From the NCBI GenBank assembly GCA_016716675.1, contig JADJVG010000002.1:62001-126000 (forward strand): DNA of 64,000 bases, written 5' to 3'. This document shows positions 18,061-26,897 of the stretch, piece after piece. Each line of letters starts with the position of its first letter. Positions within the stretch are counted from its first letter, which is position 1. The translations under genes were made by a program, and so were the position numbers. Under the pieces are notes generated by a model that saw only the letters and a list, made by a program, of their open reading frames with translations, was not told the origin of the DNA and did no database searches. Source of the DNA: Hyphomicrobium sp. Lineage in GTDB: Bacteria > Pseudomonadota > Alphaproteobacteria > Rhizobiales > Hyphomicrobiaceae.

Positions 18061-18099
18061 GTGGCGTGAAACACCCGTATTATTACGTGTTCACGCCAC
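18061..18099. other. Long inverted repeat between two small secreted-protein genes
   Basis: GTGGCGTGAA at 18061-18070 pairs perfectly with TTCACGCCAC at 18090-18099 around a 19-base AT-rich loop. No run of T follows, so terminator function is uncertain; an mRNA stability hairpin or a regulator site upstream of the 18211 gene is possible. Confidence 0.45.
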
Positions 18100-18210
18100 A
18101 TTCATGTGGTGTCGGTCATTTTGCGCCAACACGGTGCGCCAAGCGCGCCGTAGCGGGATTTGACGATCAACCCGCCGCGATGAGCGGCCAGCAGACCTTG
18201 GATTGAACCC

Positions 18211-18540
18211 ATGTTGAAGAAATTGACCCACGCATTGATGGCGCTGGCCATGGTGATCGGTGTTGCGATCGCCTCAGCGCCGCAGGCCGAAGCGCGCCAC
18301 GGTCGTGGCTTGGGCGTCGGCATTGCCGCCGGTATCATCGGACTTGGCATTCTGGGCGCAGCGTCGAACGCACGCGGATATCCGTACCGCTCGTACTCAG
18401 CTTATGATGACGATGAAGTGTGCTATCGCGGTCGCCGCGAATGCCACTGGACGGGCCGCCGCTGCTTCGAAAATCGCTGGGGCGATACAGTATGCCGGGG
18501 TGGCCGGTATATCTGCGAACGCCCGCTGATCTGCGAGTAA
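18211..18540 (+). CDS. Small secreted cysteine-containing protein of unknown function
   Basis: The 109-residue product has a Sec signal peptide (MLKKLTHALMALAMVIGVAI, likely cut after AEA), a glycine-rich hydrophobic segment (GVGIAAGIIGLGILGAA) and a C-terminal domain with six cysteines (DDEVCYRGRRECHW, RRCFEN, TVCRGG, YICERP, LICE) that could form disulfides in the periplasm. It ends 23 bases before a strong terminator. I cannot name the family; similar short signal-peptide plus Cys-tail proteins are common in Hyphomicrobiales. Confidence 0.78.
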   Translation: MLKKLTHALMALAMVIGVAIASAPQAEARHGRGLGVGIAAGIIGLGILGAASNARGYPYRSYSAYDDDEVCYRGRRECHWTGRRCFENRWGDTVCRGGRYICERPLICE

Positions 18541-18563
18541 GCGGATCGCGCATTGATTGAATC

Positions 18564-18594
18564 AAAACGCCGGAGCCAACCGCTCCGGCGTTTT
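18564..18594. terminator. Bidirectional intrinsic terminator
   Basis: AAAACGCCGGAGC pairs perfectly with GCTCCGGCGTTTT around a five-base loop, giving a 13-bp stem with T-rich and A-rich ends. It lies between the convergent secreted-protein gene and rlmB and can stop transcription from both sides. Confidence 0.92.
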
Positions 18595-18602
18595 GGCGTC
18601 TG

Positions 18603-19316
18603 TTAAGGCGCCTTGCGGCGCGCCAAGGCAGCGGTGTGGAGCGCCACGGCTGCGGCGTTTGACACGTTCAGGCTGGCAAGCGCGCCATCGGTGGTAATGC
18701 GGGCCAGCACATCGCAATTCTTTTGGGTCAATTCGCGCAGACCCTTGCCCTCGGCACCCATAACCAACGCGATCGGCCGCGAAATCCAATCCGTCTCCTC
18801 GATCACTGCGTCGGCCGTGCCATCGAGGCCGATGACAGTGAAGCCTGCGTCCTTCAGTTCATCGAGGGCGCGCGACAAGTTCTGTACCAGCGCCACGGGC
18901 ACCAGTTCGAGTGCGCCAGACGCTGATTTTGCCAGGACGCCGTTGAGCGGTGGGCTGTGCCGCCGCGTCATCACCAAGCCGGCCGCGCCGAACACCGCCG
19001 CGGATCGTAAAATCGCGCCGACGTTATGCGGGTCGGTCACCTGATCGAGTACCAGCAGCGGGCGGCCAGCGGCATTCTCGGCCAGTGCGGCGAACTCCGG
19101 CTCGGGCAGCTCTTCGGTCTCGAGCATCGCGCCTTGATGCACGGTATCAGCGCCCAGGATGCGGTCGAGATCGCGCGGCGTCGTCTGTTCAATTTTGTGG
19201 GTGATCGCACCCAACGCCTCGACAAGGCGGCGTTCGGCATTCTCGGTCAGTACGAGGCGATTGACCTTGCGGGCCGGGTTGCGCAGCGCCGCTTCGACGG
19301 CGTGTAAGCCGAACAA
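18603..19316 (-). CDS. rlmB: 23S rRNA (guanosine-2'-O-)-methyltransferase RlmB (TrmH/SPOUT family)
   Basis: The protein shows the SPOUT methyltransferase motifs: LVLDQVTDPHNVGAILRSA (motif 1, catalytic Arg), IALVMGAEGKGLREL (motif 2) and SLNVSNAAAVALHTA (motif 3), preceded by a substrate-binding domain starting LFGLHAVEAAL. It methylates a conserved guanosine in 23S rRNA using SAM. The TTG at 19316 is the most upstream conventional start, but the same frame stays open and reads a plausible basic leader (RDRERDRNGGNDGPLR) typical of this family. A CTG at 19475 with GAGG six to seven bases upstream may be the true start, giving about 290 residues. Confidence 0.9.
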   Translation of the reverse strand: MFGLHAVEAALRNPARKVNRLVLTENAERRLVEALGAITHKIEQTTPRDLDRILGADTVHQGAMLETEELPEPEFAALAENAAGRPLLVLDQVTDPHNVGAILRSAAVFGAAGLVMTRRHSPPLNGVLAKSASGALELVPVALVQNLSRALDELKDAGFTVIGLDGTADAVIEETDWISRPIALVMGAEGKGLRELTQKNCDVLARITTDGALASLNVSNAAAVALHTAALARRKAP

Positions 19317-19693
19317 ACGCAGCGGACCGTCGTTGCCGCCGTTGCGATCACGCTCGCGATCGCGATCCGCTCCCCGGCCGTGCGGTTTGGGGCGGCCTTT
19401 ATCGAATCGCGGCCTGTCGGGGCGCCCGCCATGGGGTTTCGAGCCCCAGGTCTTTTTGGATGGGTCTTTGGTCAGGGGCGGCCTCGAAAAAGGTTTGATG
19501 CGGTCAGGCGATGGCTGTCAGCACAACACGAATGACGGCACTGTCGCAGGGAAACGGACCTTGCCGCTTTTCTGATTGACAGGGAAGGGCTTCCGCGAAC
19601 ATAAACCGCCACGGGCCCCGCTTCCACTGGCGGGGCACTTTCGTTTGGATAGGGCTTACCCAGCGTCACCGCGGGCGGCCCTCCTGGCGGTAC

Positions 19694-19778
19694 GGAGAGG
19701 TGCCCGAGTGGTTAAAGGGGACGGACTGTAAATCCGTTGGCTTCGCCTACGCTGGTTCGAAACCAGCCCTCTCCACCA
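19694..19778 (+). tRNA. tRNA-Tyr (GUA anticodon)
   Basis: The 85-base gene folds with acceptor GGAGAGG pairing CCTCTCC, anticodon loop ACTGTAAAT (GTA at its centre), a long class II variable arm and the T arm GCTGGTTCGAAACCAGC, ending with encoded CCA. Its last bases are the left repeat of the putative island. Confidence 0.97.
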
Positions 19779-19780
19779 TC
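19764..19780 (+). repeat. Left attachment-site repeat (tRNA-Tyr 3' end)
   Basis: CAGCCCTCTCCACCATC covers the last part of the T stem, the acceptor strand and CCA of tRNA-Tyr. It matches 30515-30531 at 16 of 17 positions in the same orientation, as expected for the two ends of an element inserted by a tyrosine recombinase. Confidence 0.7.
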
Positions 19781-19855
19781 CCGCCCATCTTGGTCTCCTA
19801 CCTCGATGATCGTTGATATTCGGCGGCAGTCGAAAAATACTTTAAAATCTGGTAG

Positions 19856-20062
19856 TTGATGGATCGGCTGGTCAGCTGGACCCCGTTCATCTGTTCACAT
19901 GTGTTCGCCCCAATTCGCCTGACTGCTTTAGCGATCAAAAAGCGACAGCGCCCGCTGGACGGCAGGCTGACGCTTCGTATCGGCAACTCTGGTTCCAAGT
20001 TTTGGGTGCTGCGTATTCAGCTTGGCAAAAAGCGAAGCGCCACCCGGCCGGTTACAGAATGA
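19856..20062 (+). pseudogene. Integrase N-terminal remnant (DUF4102-like)
   Basis: The frame encodes 68 residues at most. From about residue 20 it reads IRLTALAIKKRQRPLDGRLT and then NSGSKFWVLRIQLGKKR, the pattern of the N-terminal arm-binding domain of P4-type tyrosine integrases (LT-DLAI, DG-GL-LRV, SGSK-W-RY, GK). It stops before any core-binding or catalytic domain and its 3' end touches the RTX gene on the other strand. Its position 78 bases after tRNA-Tyr and its orientation away from the tRNA are usual for island integrases. Similarity is short, so the call is moderate. Confidence 0.6.
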
Positions 20063-22073
20063 AGTCTGTGGCGGCGAGCATCTTGGTGCCCGTCAGTTGG
20101 ATCTGGAAGTCGGCGTGGCCATCGCCATTTATATCGCCTTCAATGATGCCGCCGGTCTTGGTTGACAGCATATGCAGTTCGCCCGCGCGGTGATGGAAAC
20201 CTTGCGCGCCGATATATTTGAATGCCTGATTGCCGGCGATATTCAGATCGGCATCGATGCGGCTCAAGTCGATATGGTCCTGGCCGCGCAGGAAATCACT
20301 GATGATGTCGCGCGCCGAGGCGCCAACAGCCGATTCCTTTGCTGAAGCAAATAAGAACGTGTCGTAACCAGCGCCACCGATCAATTTGTCGGCACCCAAC
20401 CCGCCGCTCAAGCGATCATTTCCAGCGCCACCGATCATGTGGTCGGCACCCGACCCGCCACTCAAGCGATCATTTCCTGTGCCGCCATCGATGCGGTCGC
20501 GCCCGGCAAGGCCCGACAACACGTCGTTGCCGCCAAGGCCGATCACCCAGTTGTCGCCGTTCGAGCCGGTGAGCGTGTCGGCGTGTTGCGAGCCATCGAC
20601 AGCTATAAAGCCGTAAAACGTGTCGCCTTCCGCATGTCCGCCGTGTGCCACGCCGGTTTGCAGATTGACGGTGACGCCTGCTGTTGATGACCAATAGCGG
20701 AGATGTCCATGATAGCCGCCGGCGACCATGGTATCGGCACCGGCGCCACCTTCGATCCAATCGCGCGCGCCGCCGCCTGTCAGCTTGTCGTTGCCTGCGC
20801 CCCCGAAGATCGTGTTATCGCCTTCGCCGCCGATAATGACGTCGTTGCCACCCTTGCCGTCGAGCCGATCGTCTCCGCCGTTGCCGGAGATGATGTCCTG
20901 CACTTCCGTTCCGGTCAGCACATCGGCGCTATCGCTGCCACTAAGCGTCGAATAGGCTGGCAGCAGCATGGCGGAGGGCGCCGGCATTGTCGCCGACGTT
21001 GTCGTCGGCAGATTGGCCAGAAAATCCTTGAACACTAATCCCGACGCCTTGAGCGTGCCGTCGGCGGTGCGCATTCCAAACTCTTCGCCTTGGCCGTCGA
21101 ACAGGCGATAGGCGATGGCCGCGTCGACGAAATCCCAACCCTGCACGAGCTTCAAAGCTTCGCCGAGAAATTCTGCCTGTGCCGCAGCGCTTCCCGCACC
21201 GCCCCAGGCCGAGCTGCTCGACCAGCCGAACTCGGTGAACCACATGGCTTTGCTCGCATCGCCGTGCGCAACCATGACATCACGGACGTGTTCGACGCCG
21301 GTTTTGAAGCTCCACACTTGCGACAGGGCGTCCTGAGTGTTGGTCTCGGTCGGCCCGTAAGCGATACCGTCATGAAACGGATTGGCTTTTGTATAGGGGT
21401 GCAGTGCCAGACCATCAAACTTGGCGCCGGCGGCATACATCGCATTGAGATAATCGGTATCGCAGGCGGCGAGCGAACCTCCGAGCACCACGGCGTCGGC
21501 ATCGGTTGCCTTGAGAGCGTCATACGCGGTGTTGAGAAGCGCCACGTACTGTTTGGCTGCCTCGAGGTTCACCTGCACGTCCGTGCCGGCGCGAACCGTG
21601 CCGGTCGGCCAGAACGTCGTGGTATTGGGCTCGTTCCATACTTCCCAGGCTTTCACCGAATTCAACAAGCCAGCCTTTTCAATGGTGTCGTGCAACGTCA
21701 CCAGAGCCTTGGCATAGGCAACGGCGCTGGCACCGGTGGGCGGCGACCAGATGGCTGCTTGGCTGTCCGGATCATGCGTCTTGTCGGTAGCCCAGAACGG
21801 CGTCTGCGCAAACGTCATGGAAACGGCAATGCCCTTGGTCTGGGCATAGGCCAGCGTCTCGACGACTTGTTTCAGATAGAAACTGTCGAAGCTGTCGGCT
21901 GAAGTCGGCTGCAGTGCCCGCCAGTCACCTGGAAAGCGGATCAGCTCGACTCCCAATTCGGCCGCCGCATCGATGTGCGCCTTCATTCCGGCGATCACGT
22001 CGCCGCCGGTACGATCATACAGAGTCTGGTTCTGGAAAAGTACCTGTACGCCAAACTGTGTCGAAGCGCTCAT
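20052..22073 (-). CDS. Glycoside hydrolase fused to RTX calcium-binding repeats, type I secretion substrate
   Basis: The 673-residue protein begins with a clan GH-A (beta/alpha)8 domain resembling GH39/GH5: acid/base Glu near 148 in WEVWNEPN and nucleophile Glu near 281 in MWFTEFGWSS. From about residue 385 come repeated GGxGxDxU nonapeptides (GGNDVLSGLAGRDRIDGG, GGAGNDRLSGGLGADKL) that bind calcium, and the C-terminus ends in hydrophobic residues (ATDFIL), as in type I substrates without signal peptide. The ATG at 22073 gives MSASTQFGVQ; upstream codons look non-coding. The nearby ABC/HlyD pair is its likely exporter. A target in the EPS is inferred by analogy with rhizobial PlyA and Pseudomonas PslG. 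Confidence 0.88.
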   Translation of the reverse strand: MSASTQFGVQVLFQNQTLYDRTGGDVIAGMKAHIDAAAELGVELIRFPGDWRALQPTSADSFDSFYLKQVVETLAYAQTKGIAVSMTFAQTPFWATDKTHDPDSQAAIWSPPTGASAVAYAKALVTLHDTIEKAGLLNSVKAWEVWNEPNTTTFWPTGTVRAGTDVQVNLEAAKQYVALLNTAYDALKATDADAVVLGGSLAACDTDYLNAMYAAGAKFDGLALHPYTKANPFHDGIAYGPTETNTQDALSQVWSFKTGVEHVRDVMVAHGDASKAMWFTEFGWSSSSAWGGAGSAAAQAEFLGEALKLVQGWDFVDAAIAYRLFDGQGEEFGMRTADGTLKASGLVFKDFLANLPTTTSATMPAPSAMLLPAYSTLSGSDSADVLTGTEVQDIISGNGGDDRLDGKGGNDVIIGGEGDNTIFGGAGNDKLTGGGARDWIEGGAGADTMVAGGYHGHLRYWSSTAGVTVNLQTGVAHGGHAEGDTFYGFIAVDGSQHADTLTGSNGDNWVIGLGGNDVLSGLAGRDRIDGGTGNDRLSGGSGADHMIGGAGNDRLSGGLGADKLIGGAGYDTFLFASAKESAVGASARDIISDFLRGQDHIDLSRIDADLNIAGNQAFKYIGAQGFHHRAGELHMLSTKTGGIIEGDINGDGHADFQIQLTGTKMLAATDFIL

Positions 22074-22992
22074 GTTGCTAGCCGTCCTGGTGTTGTCCTG
22101 GGCGGCATCTAAACATGTCGGATTTTCGCCAAAATTGCGCGACGCGGATTGAATTGAATAAAACTCGATGGAACGCGGAAAGGCTGTGGCGACGTCTGCA
22201 GGCGAGCACCCGCGCAAAGAGCCCAAAAATGGGCCCTGTTAGAAAGAGTTTAGCCAAAATTAACGTAAAATTGGGCGGCGCATCCAAACGCCTCGGCAAT
22301 AAATTTCTTGCCGGAATGGATCGTGTGAGTGTTTTGCGGCCAGATTTTTTACTGCGTTTTGTGCCGGAACGAGACCGGCTGGCGTGCTTTCGCTCGATAC
22401 AAGCAGGACTCGCGCCAACGTGCATGAAGGGCAAGGTTGACGGCAAATGCGTCACAGCGCGAAAGCCGGCCATGTCCGTCATTCGTTAAATCGGTCTGCT
22501 GGTTTTGATCGGCGTCTTCACATGCCTGCCGGACCCCGGGGCATGCGCAGCCGTCCGATGCCGGCATCTGCATCGACACCGACATGGAATTTGCCATCGC
22601 CTGCGACGTCTATGGTGGGTGAGTTTAGGCAGCTGGCAAAAGCCTCAGGTCCATAACCGGGCCTGGGTGCTGCGATGATGTGATCGCGACGGGCTTCGAC
22701 TTGGCGAGAGACGCGTTTCGGGGCTGGTGGGATGCGTGCTCCCACCCCAATGCCGGAGTCGTGGCGCGTGTGGGGCAGACGTCTTGCCAAACCACAGCCA
22801 AAAGGCAGCCCGTTTGAGCTGCCTTACTGGACTTCGTCGCTCCCGGAAACACTGAATTCCAGCAATCGAGGTCGCCCGGGCGCTGCGTTAGGCGCGCGCA
22901 TGGACACCGGCGAGGCGACCCGGCTAGAAGCTGTAGCTGGCGATCACATCACCGGTCGTCTACTGCGCTACAGCCAGAGTGGAAGGCCTCCA
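22074..22992. other. Long intergenic stretch, no recognisable gene
   Basis: These 919 bases separate the RTX glycosidase and the antiporter. Both strands have short open frames but none has a recognisable domain together with a ribosome-binding site. The part next to 22074 should contain the RTX gene promoter; GAGCCCA-aaaa-TGGGCCC near 22220 could form a small hairpin. The rest may be eroded island DNA. Confidence 0.5.
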
Positions 22993-24582
22993 ATGCATCC
23001 AGTTGAAGTGTTCGAGCTTGTGCTGGTTATGTTGCTTGCCATCCTGACGTTGCATTGGATTGCAACCCGGCTGGGCTTTCCGCCGGCGGTAGCGTTTCTG
23101 ATCGGAGGCGGCGCACTGGCATTCGTCCCCGGATTGCCGGTCATGACACTTGATCCTAATCTCGCGCTGGTACTGTTTCTGCCGCCCCTGCTGATGGACG
23201 GCGCGTATTTCACTCCCCACTGGGAATTCCGCCGCCATCTCGCAGGCGTACTATCACTTGCGATCGGCGCGGTGATTTTCACGACTGTCGTGGTCGGCGC
23301 CGTCACCCACTGGCTGATCCCGACGTTGCCTTGGGCGGCCTGCTTTGCGCTCGGTGCTATTATCTCACCGCCGGATGCCGTCTCTGCGCGCGCCGTCCTA
23401 CAGCGTGTGCGCCTGCCGCGCCGGATGTCGATGCTGCTAGAGGGAGAAAGCCTCCTCAACGACGCGACGGGCCTCGTTCTCTTTCGCTTCGCTGTAGCGG
23501 CGGCTCTAACGGGCACCTTCAATGCCAGTGAGGCGGCGGCTGGATTTCTGGTGCTAGCGATCGGCGGCGTGGTCGTCGGTGCCGCAGTCGCTGGCCTGGC
23601 GGTCCTGTTGATCCGCCGGCTTGGTGGTGAGGATGAATATCTCATCATCTCCTTTTCCTGTCTTCTGTGCTGGGCGGCATATCTGGCGGGCGAGAAATTA
23701 CACGTCTCAGGTGTGATCGCGACGGTGACGGCGGGGCTGGTGTTCGGCTGGTACCAGCATGTTGTATTCTCGGCGCGCGTGCGCCTGCGTGGCTCAGCGT
23801 TCTGGCAGGTGATGATTTTCTTATTCGAGGCGTTTGTTTTCATCCTCGTAGGGCTGTCGCTGCGCGGTGTTCTCACCGATGTCGGTGGGATCTCCGTCGT
23901 CATCGAGACGATGGCGTGGCCGGTGGCTGCAATCGTTCTGGCGATGACGGCGGCACGATTCATTTGGGTGTTTGGCGCCGATGCTGTGCTGTGGCTTCTC
24001 CGCAAGGCCGGGATAGGGCATTCGCAACCCCTTGGCCTGCGCGCTGCTACCGTTCTGAGTTGGGCCGGCATGCGCGGCGTCGTCACGCTTGCAGTTGCGC
24101 TATCGCTTCCCGTGTCCATGCCTGGCCGTAACTTTATGCTGGTCGCGGCGTTCGCGGTAATTCTCATCACCGTTCTCGTGCAAGGCACCACGCTTGGCGT
24201 GATCATCAGGCTTGCAGGCTTAAGCGACAACGAAACTCTACGGCATCGGCTCACTGCATCCGAAGCCGAGGCCGCGGTACGTGAGGCACAACGGCGTGCC
24301 GTCGAGGCCCTAGCCTACGATGCAGACGGCAACCTTGTGCATTCCCAGTTGCTTGAGCGGTATACGGGCTGGGCCAAAGCGGCGACCAACTATTCCGGCA
24401 GCGAAGCGAGCCATAAGGACAAGATCAACGCTCATTTCAACGTCGTACTGGCGGCCATCGCCGCAGGCCGTGCCGAACTCGTCCGGCTACACCGCGCAGG
24501 CGACATTGACGATGAAACATTGCGCGATCTTGAACGCGATATTGATATCGAAGAAGTCGGTGCTCTGGCGCAGCGTGTGTGA
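22993..24582 (+). CDS. Na+/H+ antiporter, CPA1 family (NhaP-like)
   Basis: The 529-residue protein has about twelve membrane helices and CPA1 signatures: FLPPLLMDGAYFT, GAIISPPDAVSARAVLQR (the paired acidic/polar ion site region), LLEGESLLNDATGLVLFRFA and LRAATVLSWAGMRGVVTLAV. The C-terminal ~110 residues are hydrophilic and helical, typical of the cytoplasmic regulatory tail. It exchanges Na+ (or K+) for H+ across the inner membrane. I use the ATG at 22993, with GGAAGG seven bases upstream, rather than an earlier in-frame start whose 87 extra residues do not resemble the family. Confidence 0.9.
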   Translation: MHPVEVFELVLVMLLAILTLHWIATRLGFPPAVAFLIGGGALAFVPGLPVMTLDPNLALVLFLPPLLMDGAYFTPHWEFRRHLAGVLSLAIGAVIFTTVVVGAVTHWLIPTLPWAACFALGAIISPPDAVSARAVLQRVRLPRRMSMLLEGESLLNDATGLVLFRFAVAAALTGTFNASEAAAGFLVLAIGGVVVGAAVAGLAVLLIRRLGGEDEYLIISFSCLLCWAAYLAGEKLHVSGVIATVTAGLVFGWYQHVVFSARVRLRGSAFWQVMIFLFEAFVFILVGLSLRGVLTDVGGISVVIETMAWPVAAIVLAMTAARFIWVFGADAVLWLLRKAGIGHSQPLGLRAATVLSWAGMRGVVTLAVALSLPVSMPGRNFMLVAAFAVILITVLVQGTTLGVIIRLAGLSDNETLRHRLTASEAEAAVREAQRRAVEALAYDADGNLVHSQLLERYTGWAKAATNYSGSEASHKDKINAHFNVVLAAIAAGRAELVRLHRAGDIDDETLRDLERDIDIEEVGALAQRV

Positions 24583-25478
24583 GGTCCGCACGAACGATGG
24601 AGCTGACGATAGCAGTGCGCGCTGCATTGAGAATTGAATAGGTGCGCGTATCTTGCAATTCCGCCAGAGATAAGTAGCGGGCAATTCGAACGGCTGGATA
24701 GATTCAATGTGGCCGCTATCAAATCTATATTGATCTTAGTCTCGGTACGGATATTGCTGCTGTAATATCCTTCAAGCCATAGCGTGCGCCCGGCATATCG
24801 CTCGCAAAGCCAATACATTCGATAAGATTTTCGTGGCCATCGCTGTTCGCAGCGGTGCTCGTAGGTGCGGCTACGCGTTGTGCTCCGTGGCTCTGCGCTC
24901 TTCGGCGATTGTCGGGGTCGCAGTGCGAGTGGTTTGGAGGCGGCGGTGAGAAGGCTGCGCATTTTGCTGTGTTTGCATTGCTAAACTCAGAAAACCGCAG
25001 AGGCGAATTCCATGAGTGATCGTCAGGAACAGTTGCTTGATGGCGAGCATCGCCGTCTTGCGAAATTCGCTGCGGAGGCATTGCCAGAGTCGCCTTCACA
25101 ATGTTGATCGCGTTTTTCTGGGTGCGCGAGACTCTGGCGATCGCATTGCGACTTGCAATATAACGCGCAAATTCTTTTCAAAGAAAACAGCCCTCCATTT
25201 TCAATCATTTCATCAATTGCAGGCAAGAATAAAGCGTGGATGAAAGTGATTCGAAAAGGCGCATATAACTTGCGTAATTATGCATCTAACTTGCGAAGTA
25301 GGCTTAGCGAAAGTGCGAATGCCGCTATATGTTTTGCGATGCTGGATGGTGGCCGAGAGGCGACGCAAATGCACAAGCAGAAAATGCGCAAAAGGATACA
25401 TCAAATGAATTCCACCAATGAAAGCGAACTCCCCAGAAAGATCAAAACTCGTCTCGTCTCACGATTGAGGAGAAGACC
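24583..25478. other. Long AT-richer intergenic stretch in the island
   Basis: About 900 bases without a convincing gene. Short open frames occur on both strands, for example a plus-strand frame from 25153 to 25572, but it overlaps the better-supported start at 25479 in another frame and has a low-complexity basic translation. The stretch 25141-25400 is visibly AT-rich compared with the flanks. The promoter of the fusion protein and cellulose synthase-like pair should lie in the 3' part. Confidence 0.5.
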
Positions 25479-25745
25479 ATGGAAAACACAAGGCCCACGC
25501 CTGAAAATGAAGCTCAAACGAAACAAGATGTATCGCGCAAATCGCCTCGCCAACTGCTCGTTGAATTCCTGAGGGAGAGCGAGGAGAATTTTTTTTAATG
25601 ACGTGTCAGGCGAAGTTGGTGGTGAAAAAACGCCGGCGAACAAGCCTCACGGGACTCCACTAGGGCGGCAGCCTTCAAAAGGGCAAGGGCATATAAGTTT
25701 GCGCTGGCTGCGGTCGCAGTTGTTGCCGTCGGAATTGGGCCGATC
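25479..25745 (+). pseudogene. Frameshifted 5' part of the membrane fusion protein gene
   Basis: An ATG at 25479 with GGAG seven bases upstream opens a frame of 39 codons (MENTRPTPENEAQTK...) that ends in TAA inside a run of eight T (25589-25596). The same frame resumes at 25631 and encodes RAAAFKRARAYKFALAAVAV, an arginine-rich stretch followed by a membrane helix that flows into the 25746 gene. Between them the next frame reads NDVSGEVGGEK. One T fewer at T8 and one A more at A6 (25625-25630) would restore one continuous protein, so the break is either two homopolymer sequencing errors or real decay. Confidence 0.6.
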
Positions 25746-26897
25746 ATGCGGCTGAGTGCCAACGAAAGCGCCCAGGCCGTTCTCAATGCACGCGTTGTTA
25801 CCGTTCGCGCCCCAATCAATGGCGTTCTTTCCCATTATGGCAGCACCACAGTCGGCACCATGACGTCGTTCGGTCAGGCTGTGGTGACGATCAATAATGA
25901 TCATGCAGACCGGTCAACGCTCAACATCATCAAGCGGGACTGGTTGAAGACGAATGCCGAGAAGGATGGGCTATCGCAGCGCATCAAGACGGCAGAGGAG
26001 GAACGAAACAGCCTTCTGGAAGCCGACAAGCAACATAAGTCCGCGCGCCTTGAGCAATTCCGCTTTCGCAAGCAGCAAATCCTGGAGTTGATCTCTGCCG
26101 CGAAAGCGCGTCTAGAAGCGGCAAATGCAAGCTACACCCGAATTTCGTGGCTTGCCGAACGTGGCCTTTCCACCACCGCGCAATTGGAGATCAAACGACA
26201 AGACAATGAAATCGCGGTGCGCGCCGTATCGCAGCACGAGAGCCAGTTGGCTGAGGTTCAGGTCGAATATGATGCTGAGCAAAGAGGCATAAGGCTTACT
26301 GACGACCACAACATTAGCACGAGCATGAAAGAGCGCGCTGACCGGCTTGCTTTCGAGATTAATAACTGGAAGCGAGATCTGGAAAAGCAACAACATCTGC
26401 TCGCTGAACTGAATGAAGATCTTGAACGCGAAAAAATGCGATACGCCGAAAAGGAGATGCGCGTCGTCAACTCCCCCGTCGGTGGTCCGATCTGGGAAAT
26501 TCTCACAGCGTCGGGTGAACTCGTCAACGAAGGCCAGCCGCTATTTCGTGTTCTCGATTGCTCGGGCATCCTCGTCAGCACCTCGGTCAGCGAAGCCACG
26601 TACAACAAGCTGCAGGTCGGCGATCCGGCGATATTCAGATCCGGCAGTGATCTCACTGAATACGAAGGACGCATCATCAAGATGCATGGGCTCGCCGCGC
26701 CACGGGCCAACCTGGCCATTATGCCGGAAGCTCTAAGCTATGAACCTTTCCACATCACGATGAAGTCGGATAAAATCAGCGACCGCAACCAGTGCACCGT
26801 GGGGCAGACCGGCATTGTTAGTTTCAGGCCGCTGCGCACGCAGAGCGTATTCGTCAAATTCACTCATTGGCTCAAGTATTGGGTGAGGTCGGTATGA
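25746..26897 (+). CDS. HlyD-like membrane fusion protein (Alg44/EPS type), 5' end frameshifted
   Basis: As read from the first ATG in frame the protein has 383 residues: a biotinyl-lipoyl-like half (RVVTVRAPINGVLSHYG), a coiled-coil hairpin (about 55-230) and the second half-motif (RVVNSPVGGPIWEILTASGE) with a beta domain including SFRPLRTQSV. It lacks the membrane anchor, which is encoded in the same frame just upstream without a start codon, so the intact gene probably began at 25479 and had about 472 residues. It overlaps the cellulose synthase-like gene by ATGA, indicating a paired export apparatus. Confidence 0.8.
   Translation: MRLSANESAQAVLNARVVTVRAPINGVLSHYGSTTVGTMTSFGQAVVTINNDHADRSTLNIIKRDWLKTNAEKDGLSQRIKTAEEERNSLLEADKQHKSARLEQFRFRKQQILELISAAKARLEAANASYTRISWLAERGLSTTAQLEIKRQDNEIAVRAVSQHESQLAEVQVEYDAEQRGIRLTDDHNISTSMKERADRLAFEINNWKRDLEKQQHLLAELNEDLEREKMRYAEKEMRVVNSPVGGPIWEILTASGELVNEGQPLFRVLDCSGILVSTSVSEATYNKLQVGDPAIFRSGSDLTEYEGRIIKMHGLAAPRANLAIMPEALSYEPFHITMKSDKISDRNQCTVGQTGIVSFRPLRTQSVFVKFTHWLKYWVRSV

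Noticed and set aside
20100..20950. Dense near-identical short repeats that could be mistaken for a CRISPR array
   Set aside because: The periodicity is 27 bases in phase with GGxGxDxU codons of the RTX protein; there are no variable spacers and no cas genes.
22518..22790. Minus-strand frame of 90 codons between the RTX gene and the antiporter
   Set aside because: A short DGKFHVGVDADAG stretch looked RTX-like, but there is no repeat, no start context and no continuation.
22968..24254. Minus-strand open frame of about 428 codons
   Set aside because: It mirrors the Na+/H+ antiporter gene, which has clear CPA1 motifs and a good ribosome-binding site; the antisense product is Arg/Thr/Ser-rich noise.
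25153..25572. Plus-strand open frame of 139 codons before the fusion protein gene
   Set aside because: It overlaps the better-supported ATG at 25479 in a different frame, is low-complexity and basic, and no domain is seen.
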